From: Deinococcus sp. LM3
GTDB lineage: Bacteria; Deinococcota; Deinococci; Deinococcales; Deinococcaceae
Assembly: GCF_002017875.1 (NCBI RefSeq)
Contig: NZ_MUFV01000001.1
Location: forward strand, 2,196,501-2,260,500
Length of the DNA stretch: 64,000 nucleotides
Direction: 5' to 3'
Shown here: one piece after another, positions 40,518-48,977 of the stretch
Layout: each line of letters opens with the position of its first letter
How positions within the stretch are numbered: position 1 is the first letter of the stretch
The notes under the pieces: generated by a model
The model's database searches: none
What the model saw: only the letters and a program-made list of their open reading frames with translations
Told to the model about the DNA's origin: nothing
Made by a program: the position numbers and the translations under genes

Positions 40518-40672
40518 CCCCCACGATACGGGAGGGCCAGCGCTGCGGCACAGGGACAGGCGGCCGGTCCATGAGGCTGGGGGCGCGGGGTGTACACTCG
40601 GCAGTACCCAGCTTGCACGTTCACGGTTGCCGGTGTGCGTTCGCCCGCCTCCCAGTCCCCCACAAAGGATCG

Positions 40673-42694
40673 GTGGTTCGTGTGCCCGTTCGGATCGTCA
40701 GTCTCGCCGCCCACAGCGGCGCCGGTAAAACCACGCTCTCCGAGGCCCTGTTGCTGCGCAGCGGGGCCATTTCACGCGCCGGACGCGTTGAGGACGGCAC
40801 CGCCCACAGCGACCACACTGACATCGAGAAAGCCCACGGCTTCAGCGTCATGACCGGCGTGCTGCGCCTGACCCACTGCGGGACGGACATCACGCTGCTC
40901 GACACGCCCGGCTACGCGGACTTCGTGCGCGAGATCCGGGGCGGCATCCGCGCCGCCGACACTGCCGTGATCGTCGTCAGTGCCGTCAGCGGCGTCGAGG
41001 TCGGCACCGAACGCGTCTGGGCGACCGCCGACCGCTTCGGCATGCCGCGCCTGATCGCCGTGAACCAGATGGACCGCGAGCGCGCCGACTACCACGCCGT
41101 CCTCGCCGACCTGCGGGCCAGCCTCAGCGGCCCGGTCGCCCCGGCGTTCCTGCCGCTCGGCGAGGGCGCCGACTTCCGGGGTGTAATCGACGTCCTGACC
41201 GGCGAGGTCAGCCCCCCACAGGACCTGCCGCCCAGCGACCGCGCCGCCCTGGCCGGCGCGCAGGCCGCCCTGACCGACGCCATCGTCGAGACCGACGACG
41301 ACCTCATGAACCGCTTCCTGGACGGCAGCCCCATCAGCACCGACGAACTGCACGCCGCCTTCACGCGCGCCGTGCACGCCGGCACCCTCTACCCCGTCAT
41401 TCCGGTCAGCGCGCACAGCGGCGTGGGCGTGGACGCCCTGCTGGACCTGATGGTCACGGGCCTGCGCAGCGCCCGCGAACGCGGCCCGGTCAGCGGCGTG
41501 GACGGCCAGACCCGCGACCCCACCCCGGACGCCCCCTTCAGCGCCCGCGTGTGGCGCGTCAGCCTCGACCCCTTCGTGGGCAAGCAGGCGTTCATCCGCG
41601 TCTGGAGCGGCACGCTGCGCCCCGGCGACACCATCCGCAACACCACCCAGGGCGGCGACCTGCGCGCCGCGCACCTGTACCTCCCGAACGGCCGCGACCT
41701 GACCGAGGTGGGCGAACTGCCCGCCGGGAGCATCGGCGTCCTGACCAAACTCCCGGACCTGCACGCCGGAGACACCCTCGCCGACCCCGCCGACCCCATC
41801 CTGTACGACCCGCTGTGGCTGCCGGAACCCGCGCACACCGTCGCCATCCACCCCGTCAGCCGCCAGGACGAGGACCGCCTGGGTCCCGCCCTGACCCGCC
41901 TGACCGACGAGGACCCCACCCTGCACTACGCCCGCGACCCCCAGACCGGCGAGGGCCTGCTGTCCGGCATGGGCGACCTGCACCTGGGCATCGCCACCGA
42001 ACGCCTCGCCGCGCTGGGCGTGAACGTCACCGCCACCACCCCCCGCGTCCCGTACCGCGAAACCATCCACGCGCCCGCCCAGGCACAGGGCAAACACAAG
42101 AAACAGAGCGGCGGGCACGGCCAGTACGGCGACTGCCACCTCCGCATCGAACCCGGCGACGGCTTCAGCTTCCGCTCCGCCGTGGTGGGCGGCGCCATCC
42201 CCGGCAAGTACCTGCCCGGCATCGAGAAAGGCGTGCAGGACGCCATGCAACGCGGCCCTCTCGCCGGATACCCCCTCCAGGACCTGCACGTCACCGTCCT
42301 CGACGGCAGTTACCACGACGTGGACAGCAGCGACCTCGCCTTCCGCGCCGCCGGCGCCCTCGCCCTGCGCGGCGCCCTGGAACACGCCCGCCCCGGCCTG
42401 CTCGAACCCACCCGCCACCTGAAAGTCCGCGCGCCCGCCCGCTTCACCGGCGACCTCCTCGTCGACCTCCAGACCCGCCGCGCCCGCGTGCAGGGCATCG
42501 ACACCACTGGCACCGTCACCACCATCACCGCCCTCGTCCCACAGGCCGAACTGCACGACTACAGCGCCGCCCTGCGCTCCCTGACCGGCGACCGCGCCGC
42601 CTTCAGCGTGACCGCCGGCCCCTACCAGCCCATCCCGGACCACCTGACCAGAAAGATCATCGACGCCCGGCAGGAAGAACTGACGCAGGCGTAG
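40673..42694 (+). CDS. Elongation factor G-like translational GTPase
   Basis: ~673 residues with EF-G domain order I-V: G1 AAHSGAGKTTLSEALLL, G3 LLDTPGYADFVREIRGG, G4 as NQMD (canonical NKxD), then domain II from about residue 280, IPGKYLPGIEKGVQDAMQRG in domain IV and a C-terminal domain V. The switch-I RGITI motif of canonical EF-G is replaced (EKAHGFSVMTG), as in the EF-G2/FusA2-like group, so it may not be the main translocase. Start uncertain: GTG at 40673 (AAAGGA only 3 nt away) or GTG at 40682. A TACACT -10 at 40591-40596 implies a leader of ~70-80 nt, unlike most neighbours. Confidence 0.88.
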   Translation: MVRVPVRIVSLAAHSGAGKTTLSEALLLRSGAISRAGRVEDGTAHSDHTDIEKAHGFSVMTGVLRLTHCGTDITLLDTPGYADFVREIRGGIRAADTAVIVVSAVSGVEVGTERVWATADRFGMPRLIAVNQMDRERADYHAVLADLRASLSGPVAPAFLPLGEGADFRGVIDVLTGEVSPPQDLPPSDRAALAGAQAALTDAIVETDDDLMNRFLDGSPISTDELHAAFTRAVHAGTLYPVIPVSAHSGVGVDALLDLMVTGLRSARERGPVSGVDGQTRDPTPDAPFSARVWRVSLDPFVGKQAFIRVWSGTLRPGDTIRNTTQGGDLRAAHLYLPNGRDLTEVGELPAGSIGVLTKLPDLHAGDTLADPADPILYDPLWLPEPAHTVAIHPVSRQDEDRLGPALTRLTDEDPTLHYARDPQTGEGLLSGMGDLHLGIATERLAALGVNVTATTPRVPYRETIHAPAQAQGKHKKQSGGHGQYGDCHLRIEPGDGFSFRSAVVGGAIPGKYLPGIEKGVQDAMQRGPLAGYPLQDLHVTVLDGSYHDVDSSDLAFRAAGALALRGALEHARPGLLEPTRHLKVRAPARFTGDLLVDLQTRRARVQGIDTTGTVTTITALVPQAELHDYSAALRSLTGDRAAFSVTAGPYQPIPDHLTRKIIDARQEELTQA

Positions 42695-42742
42695 GCGGGC
42701 AGGTCAGCACGCGGCCCCCGCTCCACCCGCGTACCCTGGGGC

Positions 42743-43099
42743 ATGGCGCACCCGTACCACCACGCGATCAGCTCCAGCCGACAGTTCGGCGGGACGCCCG
42801 ACGAGTACCTGCCCATCCACAACTGGTTCGACCAGACCAAGGCGCACCTGCCGGACGTCCGCCACCGCGCCGTCCTGCACTCCAGCCTGGGCATCTTCCT
42901 GTGCGAACAGGTGTTCGGCCCCACGCTGACCCTGAGTACCGGAAAGAAAGTGCCGGTGCGCCTGATCGGCGAGCAGCACGTCCGTGAGGACATGGGCGGC
43001 GAGATCCCCACCGTGCAGGACTGGTTGGGCGACCTGCCCCTGCGCCCCTGGATGGCGCGCGGCGCCGCCCGCCTGAGCGAACAGGAGGATAGCCCGTGA
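42743..43099 (+). CDS. DUF6915-like protein
   Basis: A 118-residue soluble protein. The pattern AHPYHHAISSSRQFGGTPDE, YLPIHNWFDQTKAHLPDVRH, RAVLHSSLGIFLCEQVFG, RLIGEQHVREDMGGEIPTVQ and DWL matches what I recall of DUF6915, a family of unknown function often found in phages and accessory regions. Several conserved His residues suggest metal or nucleic-acid binding, but no function is known. The ATG lies 5 nt after TACCCT (42732-42737). It overlaps the following LRV-repeat gene by GTGA, so the two are made together. Confidence 0.65.
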   Translation: MAHPYHHAISSSRQFGGTPDEYLPIHNWFDQTKAHLPDVRHRAVLHSSLGIFLCEQVFGPTLTLSTGKKVPVRLIGEQHVREDMGGEIPTVQDWLGDLPLRPWMARGAARLSEQEDSP

Positions 43100-45168
43100 G
43101 CGTCTTCCCGCAGGACTTCACCCGCCGCCTGCAGCGCGCCGGGGTGGGTCGCGTGCAGTTCGCGTACCACTGGCACAGCGACGAGAGGCACCTGGATCTG
43201 GAGGTGCTTGACGAGGACGGTCAGGCGCTGACCCTGACGTCGGAACTGGAAGGGGAGATCCGGGAAGCCGTGTGGAACGCAGACTTGGGCACGTTCGGCA
43301 CCTACCTGTGGGACCTCGCCAGCGGTGAAGTGATGCCGTTCGGGCAGCTGACGTACCTGACGGGTGACGTGCTGGGCGGCACTTATCAGGTGACCTTCAC
43401 TGGCGACCCGGAGGAGACGCTGGCGGCCCGCAGTACCCCCGATCCGACGCGGGCACAGGTGAACGCCTGGGTGGCCTCGCCCGACCCGAAGCTGCGTGTG
43501 GCGGTCGCCGGGAACCTGTCCGTGCCGGACGCCTGGGTCACGCCGCTGCTCGGGGACCTGGACCCGTTGGTCGTGCAGGTCATGGCGGCGCGTCCGGGCC
43601 GTGCCCCTCTGCTGTCCACGCACCTGACCGACGCTGGGAACCCCATGACTCTGCCCCGCGCGCTGGACACCCTGGCCCGCAGCGAGTGGGCGCAGGTCCG
43701 GCGTGCGGTCGCCGCGAACCCCAGCACGCCGGGGCGCACCCTGGCCGACCTCGCGGGCGACCCCGAGTGGCGCGTCCGCCTCGCTGTCCTGACCAATCTG
43801 TCGGTGGGGGACGACGTGCGCTCGGCGCTGCTGGCGTTCTTCAGCGGAGCGGACGAGAACCTGCGCCGCACGGTCGCCAGGAACGAACCCATCCCCCCGG
43901 ACCTGCTGGGCGCATACGCCACCGACCCGGACCCCACCGTCCGCGCCGCCGTCATGGGCCGCGCCGACCTGCCGGGCGATCTGCTCCAGAAGATGAAGTC
44001 CGACCCACACCGACTCGTGCAGGAGGCGCTGACCTACCGCCCGGAGAACGGCCTGGAAGAGGAGGACCCCTTTGATGAGTCCTGGCCGCCCGAGGAGCAG
44101 TGGCGGGTCGCACAGATGCCCGGCAACGGCGAACTGTGGGGACGATACGACCTCCAGATGCTCGCGTGGGCCCCCAACCTCCTGCCCGAAATTCGCGCCT
44201 TGTTCCTGACCCAGCCGGGTATGTACTGGGCGCTGCTCTGCCGCGATGACGTGACCGACGACGAAGTGCTCCATATGGCCAGAAGTGGACCGGCGAACGA
44301 GTGGGTGGTCAGGCTGCCGGACCGGACCTTCCCCCCGGCGTTCTTCCGAACGCTCCTGCCGCAGTTGAATGAATCAGAGCAGCGTGAACTTGTCACGCGC
44401 TCAGACCTCCCGGCGGACGTCCGGGAGGAGCTGCTGACCCACGGCAGCCCGGCCGTGCGGGCCAGCATGGCCGAGAAGGGCGCGCTGGACGAACCCCTGG
44501 CTCGTCGCCTCGCGGCTGATCCGGTGGACTGGGTGGCGAAGATGCTGCTGCGCAACCGGACGTTGCCACCCGGGGTGGCCCGCGAGGTGCTGGCCCACCT
44601 GGGACCGGGTGTGCTCAACCCGTATATCCACACGACGGAGCTGCCGCCCGAACTGCTGGGCGTGTACGCCGAGGTCGCCACCGGGGATGTGCTGGTGAAC
44701 CTCGCCGCCAATCCGTGTACGCCGCCCCTGCCGATCATCGAGCAGCTGCGGTCACTGGAGGCGGACGGGATTCTGCCTCTGCTGAGCGACCCGACCACCC
44801 CACCTGGGATGCTGGCGCGGCTGGTGGGGACCGAGCATGACCTCCTGCTGGTGCGTCACCCGAACTTCACGGCGGATCACCTGCACGCCCTGATCACGCA
44901 GAGCGTCCGCAGGCACCGCTTCTGGAACAGCAGTTACGGCGACGAGCACCGGCGGATCACGGAATTGCTTCACGTCATGCTGTCCTCCCCATTCATGACT
45001 TCGGACCTGTGGGACACGCTGGTTACAACTCAGCTTCTGAACGGGGAGCAGCGGGCCATGATTGCCTCCCGCACTGACCTGCCGGAGTTCATCGCGCGTC
45101 GCCTGAAGGAAGACCCCGTGCAGGCCGTCGCGCGGGCGGTGCGGCGCGATCTCTGGCCGGACCTGTAG
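43096..45168 (+). CDS. LRV/HEAT-like repeat protein, unknown function
   Basis: A 690-residue protein. Residues ~1-110 form a beta-rich N-terminal domain. Two arrays of ~24-residue alpha-helical repeats of the leucine-rich-variant type follow, for example VRRAVAANPSTPGRTLADLA, VRLAVLTNLSV, LRRTVARNEPIPPDLLGAYA and VRAAVMGRADLPGDLL. They are separated by an acidic stretch near residue 320 (ENGLEEEDPFDESWPPEEQ). Classical LRV proteins carry a Cys cluster for an iron-sulfur site; none is seen here. Such solenoids usually bind proteins. The GTG overlaps the DUF6915 stop, implying a functional pair. Function unknown. Confidence 0.75.
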   Translation: MSVFPQDFTRRLQRAGVGRVQFAYHWHSDERHLDLEVLDEDGQALTLTSELEGEIREAVWNADLGTFGTYLWDLASGEVMPFGQLTYLTGDVLGGTYQVTFTGDPEETLAARSTPDPTRAQVNAWVASPDPKLRVAVAGNLSVPDAWVTPLLGDLDPLVVQVMAARPGRAPLLSTHLTDAGNPMTLPRALDTLARSEWAQVRRAVAANPSTPGRTLADLAGDPEWRVRLAVLTNLSVGDDVRSALLAFFSGADENLRRTVARNEPIPPDLLGAYATDPDPTVRAAVMGRADLPGDLLQKMKSDPHRLVQEALTYRPENGLEEEDPFDESWPPEEQWRVAQMPGNGELWGRYDLQMLAWAPNLLPEIRALFLTQPGMYWALLCRDDVTDDEVLHMARSGPANEWVVRLPDRTFPPAFFRTLLPQLNESEQRELVTRSDLPADVREELLTHGSPAVRASMAEKGALDEPLARRLAADPVDWVAKMLLRNRTLPPGVAREVLAHLGPGVLNPYIHTTELPPELLGVYAEVATGDVLVNLAANPCTPPLPIIEQLRSLEADGILPLLSDPTTPPGMLARLVGTEHDLLLVRHPNFTADHLHALITQSVRRHRFWNSSYGDEHRRITELLHVMLSSPFMTSDLWDTLVTTQLLNGEQRAMIASRTDLPEFIARRLKEDPVQAVARAVRRDLWPDL

Positions 45169-45205
45169 GACACGGTCCAGTGCGGCGCGGCGTAGCATCC
45201 GGGGC

Positions 45206-46225
45206 ATGACATTGCCTGCGCCTGTGATTGCCGATCTGCGTTCCGATACCGTCACGACCCCCACGCCCGCCATGCGCGAGGCGATGGCGCAGGCGCGGGT
45301 GGGGGATGACGTGTACGGCGAGGACCCGACCGTGAACGAGTTGCAGGCGGAGGTGGCGCGCCTGACCGGTCACGAGGCGGGGCTGTTCATGCCGTCGGGG
45401 ACGATGACGAATCAGGTGGCGATCGCGCTGCACACGCGGCGGGGTGAGGAGGTCATCTGCGCGGAGGGGTCGCACATCTACGAGTGGGAGCTGGGCATGA
45501 TGGCGGCGTTCAGTGGTGTGGTGCCGCGTTTCGTGCCGGCGCCGCTGGGCGTGCCGGCCCCGGAGGACGTGCGCTCGGCGGTGCGGCGCAGCGTTCACCA
45601 GTCCCCGAGCGGCCTGATCAGCCTGGAGAACACGCACAACAAGGCGGGCGGAACCGTGATTCCGCTGGCGGTGCTGGACGGCATCCGTGCGGTGGCGACC
45701 GAAGAGGGCCTGCCGCTGCACCTGGACGGGGCGCGCGTTCTGAACGCGGCGGTGGCGCTGGGCGTGCCTCTGAGTGACATCACGGCCCGTTTCGACACGG
45801 TCAGCGTGTGCCTCAGCAAGGGCCTGGGCGCCCCGGTGGGCAGCGTGCTGGTCGGCACTGCGGCCCAGATGCGGCAGGCGCACCGTTACCGGAAGATGAT
45901 GGGCGGCGGCATGCGGCAGGCGGGCGTGCTGGCAGCGGCGGCGCTGGTGGCCCTGCGGGAAGGCCCGGCCCGGCTGGCGGAGGATCACCGCCGCACCCGT
46001 GAGCTGGCCGGGGCGCTCGTGAACGCGGGCTTCGACGTGAACATGGCCGCTGTGCAGACGAACATCATCTACGCCACCGTGCCGGACGCCGCCGCGCATG
46101 CCGACCGATGGGCGCAGCAGGGCGTCCTGTGCAATGCGCTGGGGCCGGACAGTGTGCGCTTCGTGCTGCACCACCAGATTGACGACGAGGCGCTGGCCGG
46201 AGCCATCCGCGTCCTGACGGCGTAG
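45206..46225 (+). CDS. ltaE: Low-specificity L-threonine aldolase
   Basis: A 339-residue PLP enzyme that cleaves threonine and allo-threonine to glycine and acetaldehyde. Signatures are DLRSDTVTTPTPAMREAM, VGDDVYGEDPTVNELQ, FMPSGTMTNQVAI, SLENTHNKAGGTVIPL and HLDGARVLNAAVALG. The PLP lysine is K205 in VCLSKGLGAPVGS. The ATG at 45206 lies 7 nt from TAGCAT (45193-45198), so the gene appears to have its own leaderless promoter. Confidence 0.94.
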   Translation: MTLPAPVIADLRSDTVTTPTPAMREAMAQARVGDDVYGEDPTVNELQAEVARLTGHEAGLFMPSGTMTNQVAIALHTRRGEEVICAEGSHIYEWELGMMAAFSGVVPRFVPAPLGVPAPEDVRSAVRRSVHQSPSGLISLENTHNKAGGTVIPLAVLDGIRAVATEEGLPLHLDGARVLNAAVALGVPLSDITARFDTVSVCLSKGLGAPVGSVLVGTAAQMRQAHRYRKMMGGGMRQAGVLAAAALVALREGPARLAEDHRRTRELAGALVNAGFDVNMAAVQTNIIYATVPDAAAHADRWAQQGVLCNALGPDSVRFVLHHQIDDEALAGAIRVLTA

Positions 46226-46310
46226 GGGGCGCGGACACGCGGTTCCCGCCCTCCGCTCCTCAACTTTCCGTTGACGCGCCGTGCCGGGTGGGCGCGGTAG
46301 GCTCGGGGGC

Positions 46311-47279
46311 ATGACCGTTCCGGATTCCGTGCCTGCGACCACCGACCCGCCTGATGTGCCCGCGCCGCGTGGGGTGCGGGCGGTGGATGGAAACCGGGCG
46401 GCGCTGGCGTTGCTGCTGGTGCAGAACGCGGTGTCGGCGGGGCTGATTGCGCTGGGCCTGCCGCTGGGCGTGTCGCTGCTGGGGGCGTTCGCGGTGGTGG
46501 TGCTGGTGGGCCTGACCGTGTTCCGCGGGCCGATGGACGCGCTGTTCCGGGATGGGCGCTGGCGCACGCCGCCCGCGTGGGGGGTGGCGGTGGCGGCCTT
46601 CGTGCTGGCGTTCCTGGCGTCGCGGGCGTTCGTGCTGGCGTTCGTGACGCTGTTCCCGGAGACGGCGGACAGCACCCCGCAGTTCCTGAGCAGCGGCGTG
46701 GACCTGTGGGTGCTGCTGGTCGCGGCGGGCGTGCTGATTCCGCTGGCCGAGGAGGTCGCGTTCCGGGGCCTGATGATGCGCGGGCACGAGCGCGCGGCGG
46801 GGTTCGGGGTGGCGGCGGTCACGTCGTCGCTGGCGTTCGCACTGGCGCACGGCGCGCCGGTCAGTGTGGTCGGCATCCTGCCGCTGGCGTACGTGCTGGC
46901 GCGCGTGACGCAGCACACGGGCAGCGTGTGGAACGCCGTGATCATTCACGTGCTGAACAACACGATCGCGCTGGGGCTGGGCGCGTTCCTGGCCGGGCGT
47001 CTCCCGACCGACCCGGAGCAGGCAACCGAGATGCTGTCGAACCCGGCCCTGAAGGTGCCGCTGGCGATCGGCGCGGCCCTGTTCGGGACGGTGGTGCTGG
47101 TCGTGCTGCACCTGTGGCTGACCCCGAAAGCCGATCCGCAGGAGCGGTCCGCGCCGGGCCCGTGGCTCAGCGGGGCGTACGTGGTCGTGCTGCTGTTCGG
47201 CCTGAGCGCGCTGCTGCTGACCCTGCCGGGCGTCGCCGAGTGGCTGGGCACGGTCCGCGCGTCCCTCCAGGCCCGCTGA
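46311..47279 (+). CDS. CPBP-family intramembrane metalloprotease (CAAX protease-like)
   Basis: A 322-residue integral membrane protein with about seven or eight hydrophobic segments. Protease motifs are E147-E148-V-A-F-R152 (EExxxR), FALAHG (FxxxH) and HVLNN (HxxxN), the putative catalytic and metal-binding set of ABI/CPBP proteases. Bacterial members act in membrane protein maturation, bacteriocin immunity or signalling; no target is evident here. The ATG at 46311 lies 7 nt from TAGGCT (46298-46303). The Yip1-like membrane gene follows 50 nt later. Confidence 0.88.
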   Translation: MTVPDSVPATTDPPDVPAPRGVRAVDGNRAALALLLVQNAVSAGLIALGLPLGVSLLGAFAVVVLVGLTVFRGPMDALFRDGRWRTPPAWGVAVAAFVLAFLASRAFVLAFVTLFPETADSTPQFLSSGVDLWVLLVAAGVLIPLAEEVAFRGLMMRGHERAAGFGVAAVTSSLAFALAHGAPVSVVGILPLAYVLARVTQHTGSVWNAVIIHVLNNTIALGLGAFLAGRLPTDPEQATEMLSNPALKVPLAIGAALFGTVVLVVLHLWLTPKADPQERSAPGPWLSGAYVVVLLFGLSALLLTLPGVAEWLGTVRASLQAR

Positions 47280-47329
47280 CCAGCCCCGCGCGGGTGTGGC
47301 TGCGGTGGGGGGCTACCATGGCGGTGCTT

Positions 47330-48034
47330 ATGGCCCGTCCTGATTCCCGCCCGTCCCGCCCGACTGCCGCGCCTGCCGCTCCACTTCCGACCGAGTTCCT
47401 GACTGGCCCGCGCGTGTTCGCGCAGCGGCTCGCCCCGACCGACCCGGTCGCGTGGCGGTACCTGGGTGTGACGGCCCTGAGTGCGGCGCTGTCCGGGGTG
47501 GCGTACGCGGCGCTGGTCGGTCCGGCCGTGAACCTGGCGGCCGGAGTGGCGGGCGGCGCGTCCCCGCTGCTGGTGCACGTGACGAACGCGGTCGGTGGGG
47601 CGTTCCTGGCGATGTTCACGTTCCTGCTGATGTGGCTGCTGGGCTGGCTGGGCGCCGGGCGGGCGGGCCGGGCGGCCGAGGTGTACGGCGCGAGTTTCGC
47701 GCTGCTGCCGCCGCTGTACCTGCTGGTGACGGTCGTGGCGCTCCTGACGCCCCGCGACGCCTGGATGCCGGCTGCCGGGGCGCTGGCGCAGGCGGGCAGC
47801 GACAATCAGGCGGTGCAGCGGCTGGCGCTGGCCGGACTGGCCCGCACGCCCGCCGCGTTCCTGCTGCTGGCCGTGACGATGCTGGGCACGGCGGCGCAGT
47901 GCGCCCTGAGTTTCCCGGCGTTCCGTGAGTTGACCGGGCGGCCCGGCCGGGCACTGCTGGGAGCGCTGCTGCCGCTCCTGCCGGCGCTCGCGGTGGGGTT
48001 CATCGCGCTGGCGCCGCTGCTGTTCCAGCGCTGA
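47330..48034 (+). CDS. Yip1-domain-like multi-span membrane protein
   Basis: About 234 residues: a Pro/Ala-rich polar N-terminus, then five hydrophobic segments beginning at about residues 48, 88, 117, 165 and 205, with the loops PAVNLAAGVAGG and LAQAGSDNQAVQRLALAG. The pattern resembles bacterial Yip1-domain proteins, whose role is unknown. Starts at 47318, 47324 and 47330 are in frame; TACCAT (47314-47319) overlaps the first, so 47324 or 47330 is more likely. A 9-bp hairpin follows the stop. Confidence 0.68.
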   Translation: MARPDSRPSRPTAAPAAPLPTEFLTGPRVFAQRLAPTDPVAWRYLGVTALSAALSGVAYAALVGPAVNLAAGVAGGASPLLVHVTNAVGGAFLAMFTFLLMWLLGWLGAGRAGRAAEVYGASFALLPPLYLLVTVVALLTPRDAWMPAAGALAQAGSDNQAVQRLALAGLARTPAAFLLLAVTMLGTAAQCALSFPAFRELTGRPGRALLGALLPLLPALAVGFIALAPLLFQR

Positions 48035-48046
48035 CCCGAAACAGGT

Positions 48047-48083
48047 CGCAGGGGGCCGCCCGGCAACTGGGCGACCCCCTGCG
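48047..48083. terminator. Hairpin between converging Yip1-like and DUF456 genes
   Basis: Outer stem CGCAGGGGG/CCCCCTGCG with an inner GCCC/GGGC stem; the genes on both sides end here. No T-run on either strand. Confidence 0.6.
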
Positions 48084-48098
48084 CGGGGTGGGTGCGGT

Positions 48099-48599
48099 TC
48101 AGCCGAAGACGGACCGGGCCGGGTCCCACAGCCGCCACAGTTCGTACAGGCCGATCAGCAGGTGCAGCACGAGTTTGGCGGCCAGTCCGGCCAGCAGGCC
48201 GATCAGGGTGCCCCACGCGGCCCGCGCGGCGTCCAGCGGGGCCTTGCGCACGACCAGCAGTTCCGCGATCAGTGCGCCGGCCAGCGGCCCGACGATCAGG
48301 CCGAACGGAATGAAGATACCGACCAGACCGCCGACCAATGCGCCCCACATGGCCTGGGGGCTACCGCCATACCGGCGGGCACCCCAGGCCGAGGCGACGT
48401 TGTCAACCATGCTGATGGCGACTGTGATCAGCAGGAAGGTCAGCAGGAACGGCAGGTCCGGCCACGGCTGGAAGCCGTCGACCAGCGTGGCGGCGACGGA
48501 CCCCAGGAAGATGATGACGGTGGCGGGCACGGCGGGCACGAACGTGCCGATCATGCCGATCACCCAGGCGACGAGGAAGATCAGGAAGGCGAGACTCAC
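48099..48599 (-). CDS. DUF456 family membrane protein
   Basis: 166 residues with about five hydrophobic stretches and the glycine-rich family patterns FVPAVPATVIIFLG, MVDNVASAWGARRYGGS, MWGALVGGLVGIFIPFG and IVGPLAGALIAELLVVR. DUF456 proteins are small membrane proteins of unknown role. The GTG at 48599 is preferred because TACTGT lies 5 nt upstream on the minus strand (48605-48610); the frame is open further right, but that stretch runs into the tRNA terminator. Confidence 0.8.
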   Translation of the reverse strand: MSLAFLIFLVAWVIGMIGTFVPAVPATVIIFLGSVAATLVDGFQPWPDLPFLLTFLLITVAISMVDNVASAWGARRYGGSPQAMWGALVGGLVGIFIPFGLIVGPLAGALIAELLVVRKAPLDAARAAWGTLIGLLAGLAAKLVLHLLIGLYELWRLWDPARSVFG

Positions 48600-48660
48600 G
48601 CCGTACAGTACGCCGAGCGCCGCCCGGTCGTTCCGGTTGGGCAGGGGAACATAAAGAAAG

Positions 48661-48680
48661 ACCCCCACCGAAGTGGGGGT
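48661..48680 (-). terminator. Rho-independent terminator of the tRNA-fMet gene
   Basis: On the minus strand an 8-bp stem ACCCCCAC/GTGGGGGT closes a TTCG tetraloop and is followed by CTTTCTTTA. It starts 3 nt after the encoded CCA. Confidence 0.93.
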
Positions 48681-48683
48681 GTT

Positions 48684-48762
<79 letters not shown>

Positions 48763-48826
48763 ACTCTGGTTAAACTTTCTGCGTCTGTGTCGCGGTTTCT
48801 TTCGTTCCCGCTCTCAGCGCTCAGGA

Positions 48827-48855
48827 ATAGTACCTCGGGTTTCCGGAACTGTCAA
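48827..48855 (-). promoter_or_regulatory. Consensus promoter of tRNA-fMet
   Basis: Minus strand: -35 TTGACA (48850-48855), 17-bp spacer, -10 TACTAT (48827-48832). Transcription would start about 60 nt before the mature tRNA. It is the closest to consensus of any promoter seen here. Confidence 0.9.
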
Positions 48856-48977
48856 CATTGTGTCACGTTGCACGTTGGTGCCGTGCTGCACGCGGGGCTG
48901 GTCACGCACCCGCTGACCGCCCCTGTTCGGGGGGAATCCCACCGCCCGCGCCCGCCGCGCCCGTTACCCTGGACCGC

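Noticed and set aside
48600..48668. Longer N-terminus for the DUF456 protein
   Set aside because: The extra residues are encoded partly by the tRNA terminator stem; the shorter GTG start fits the leaderless pattern.
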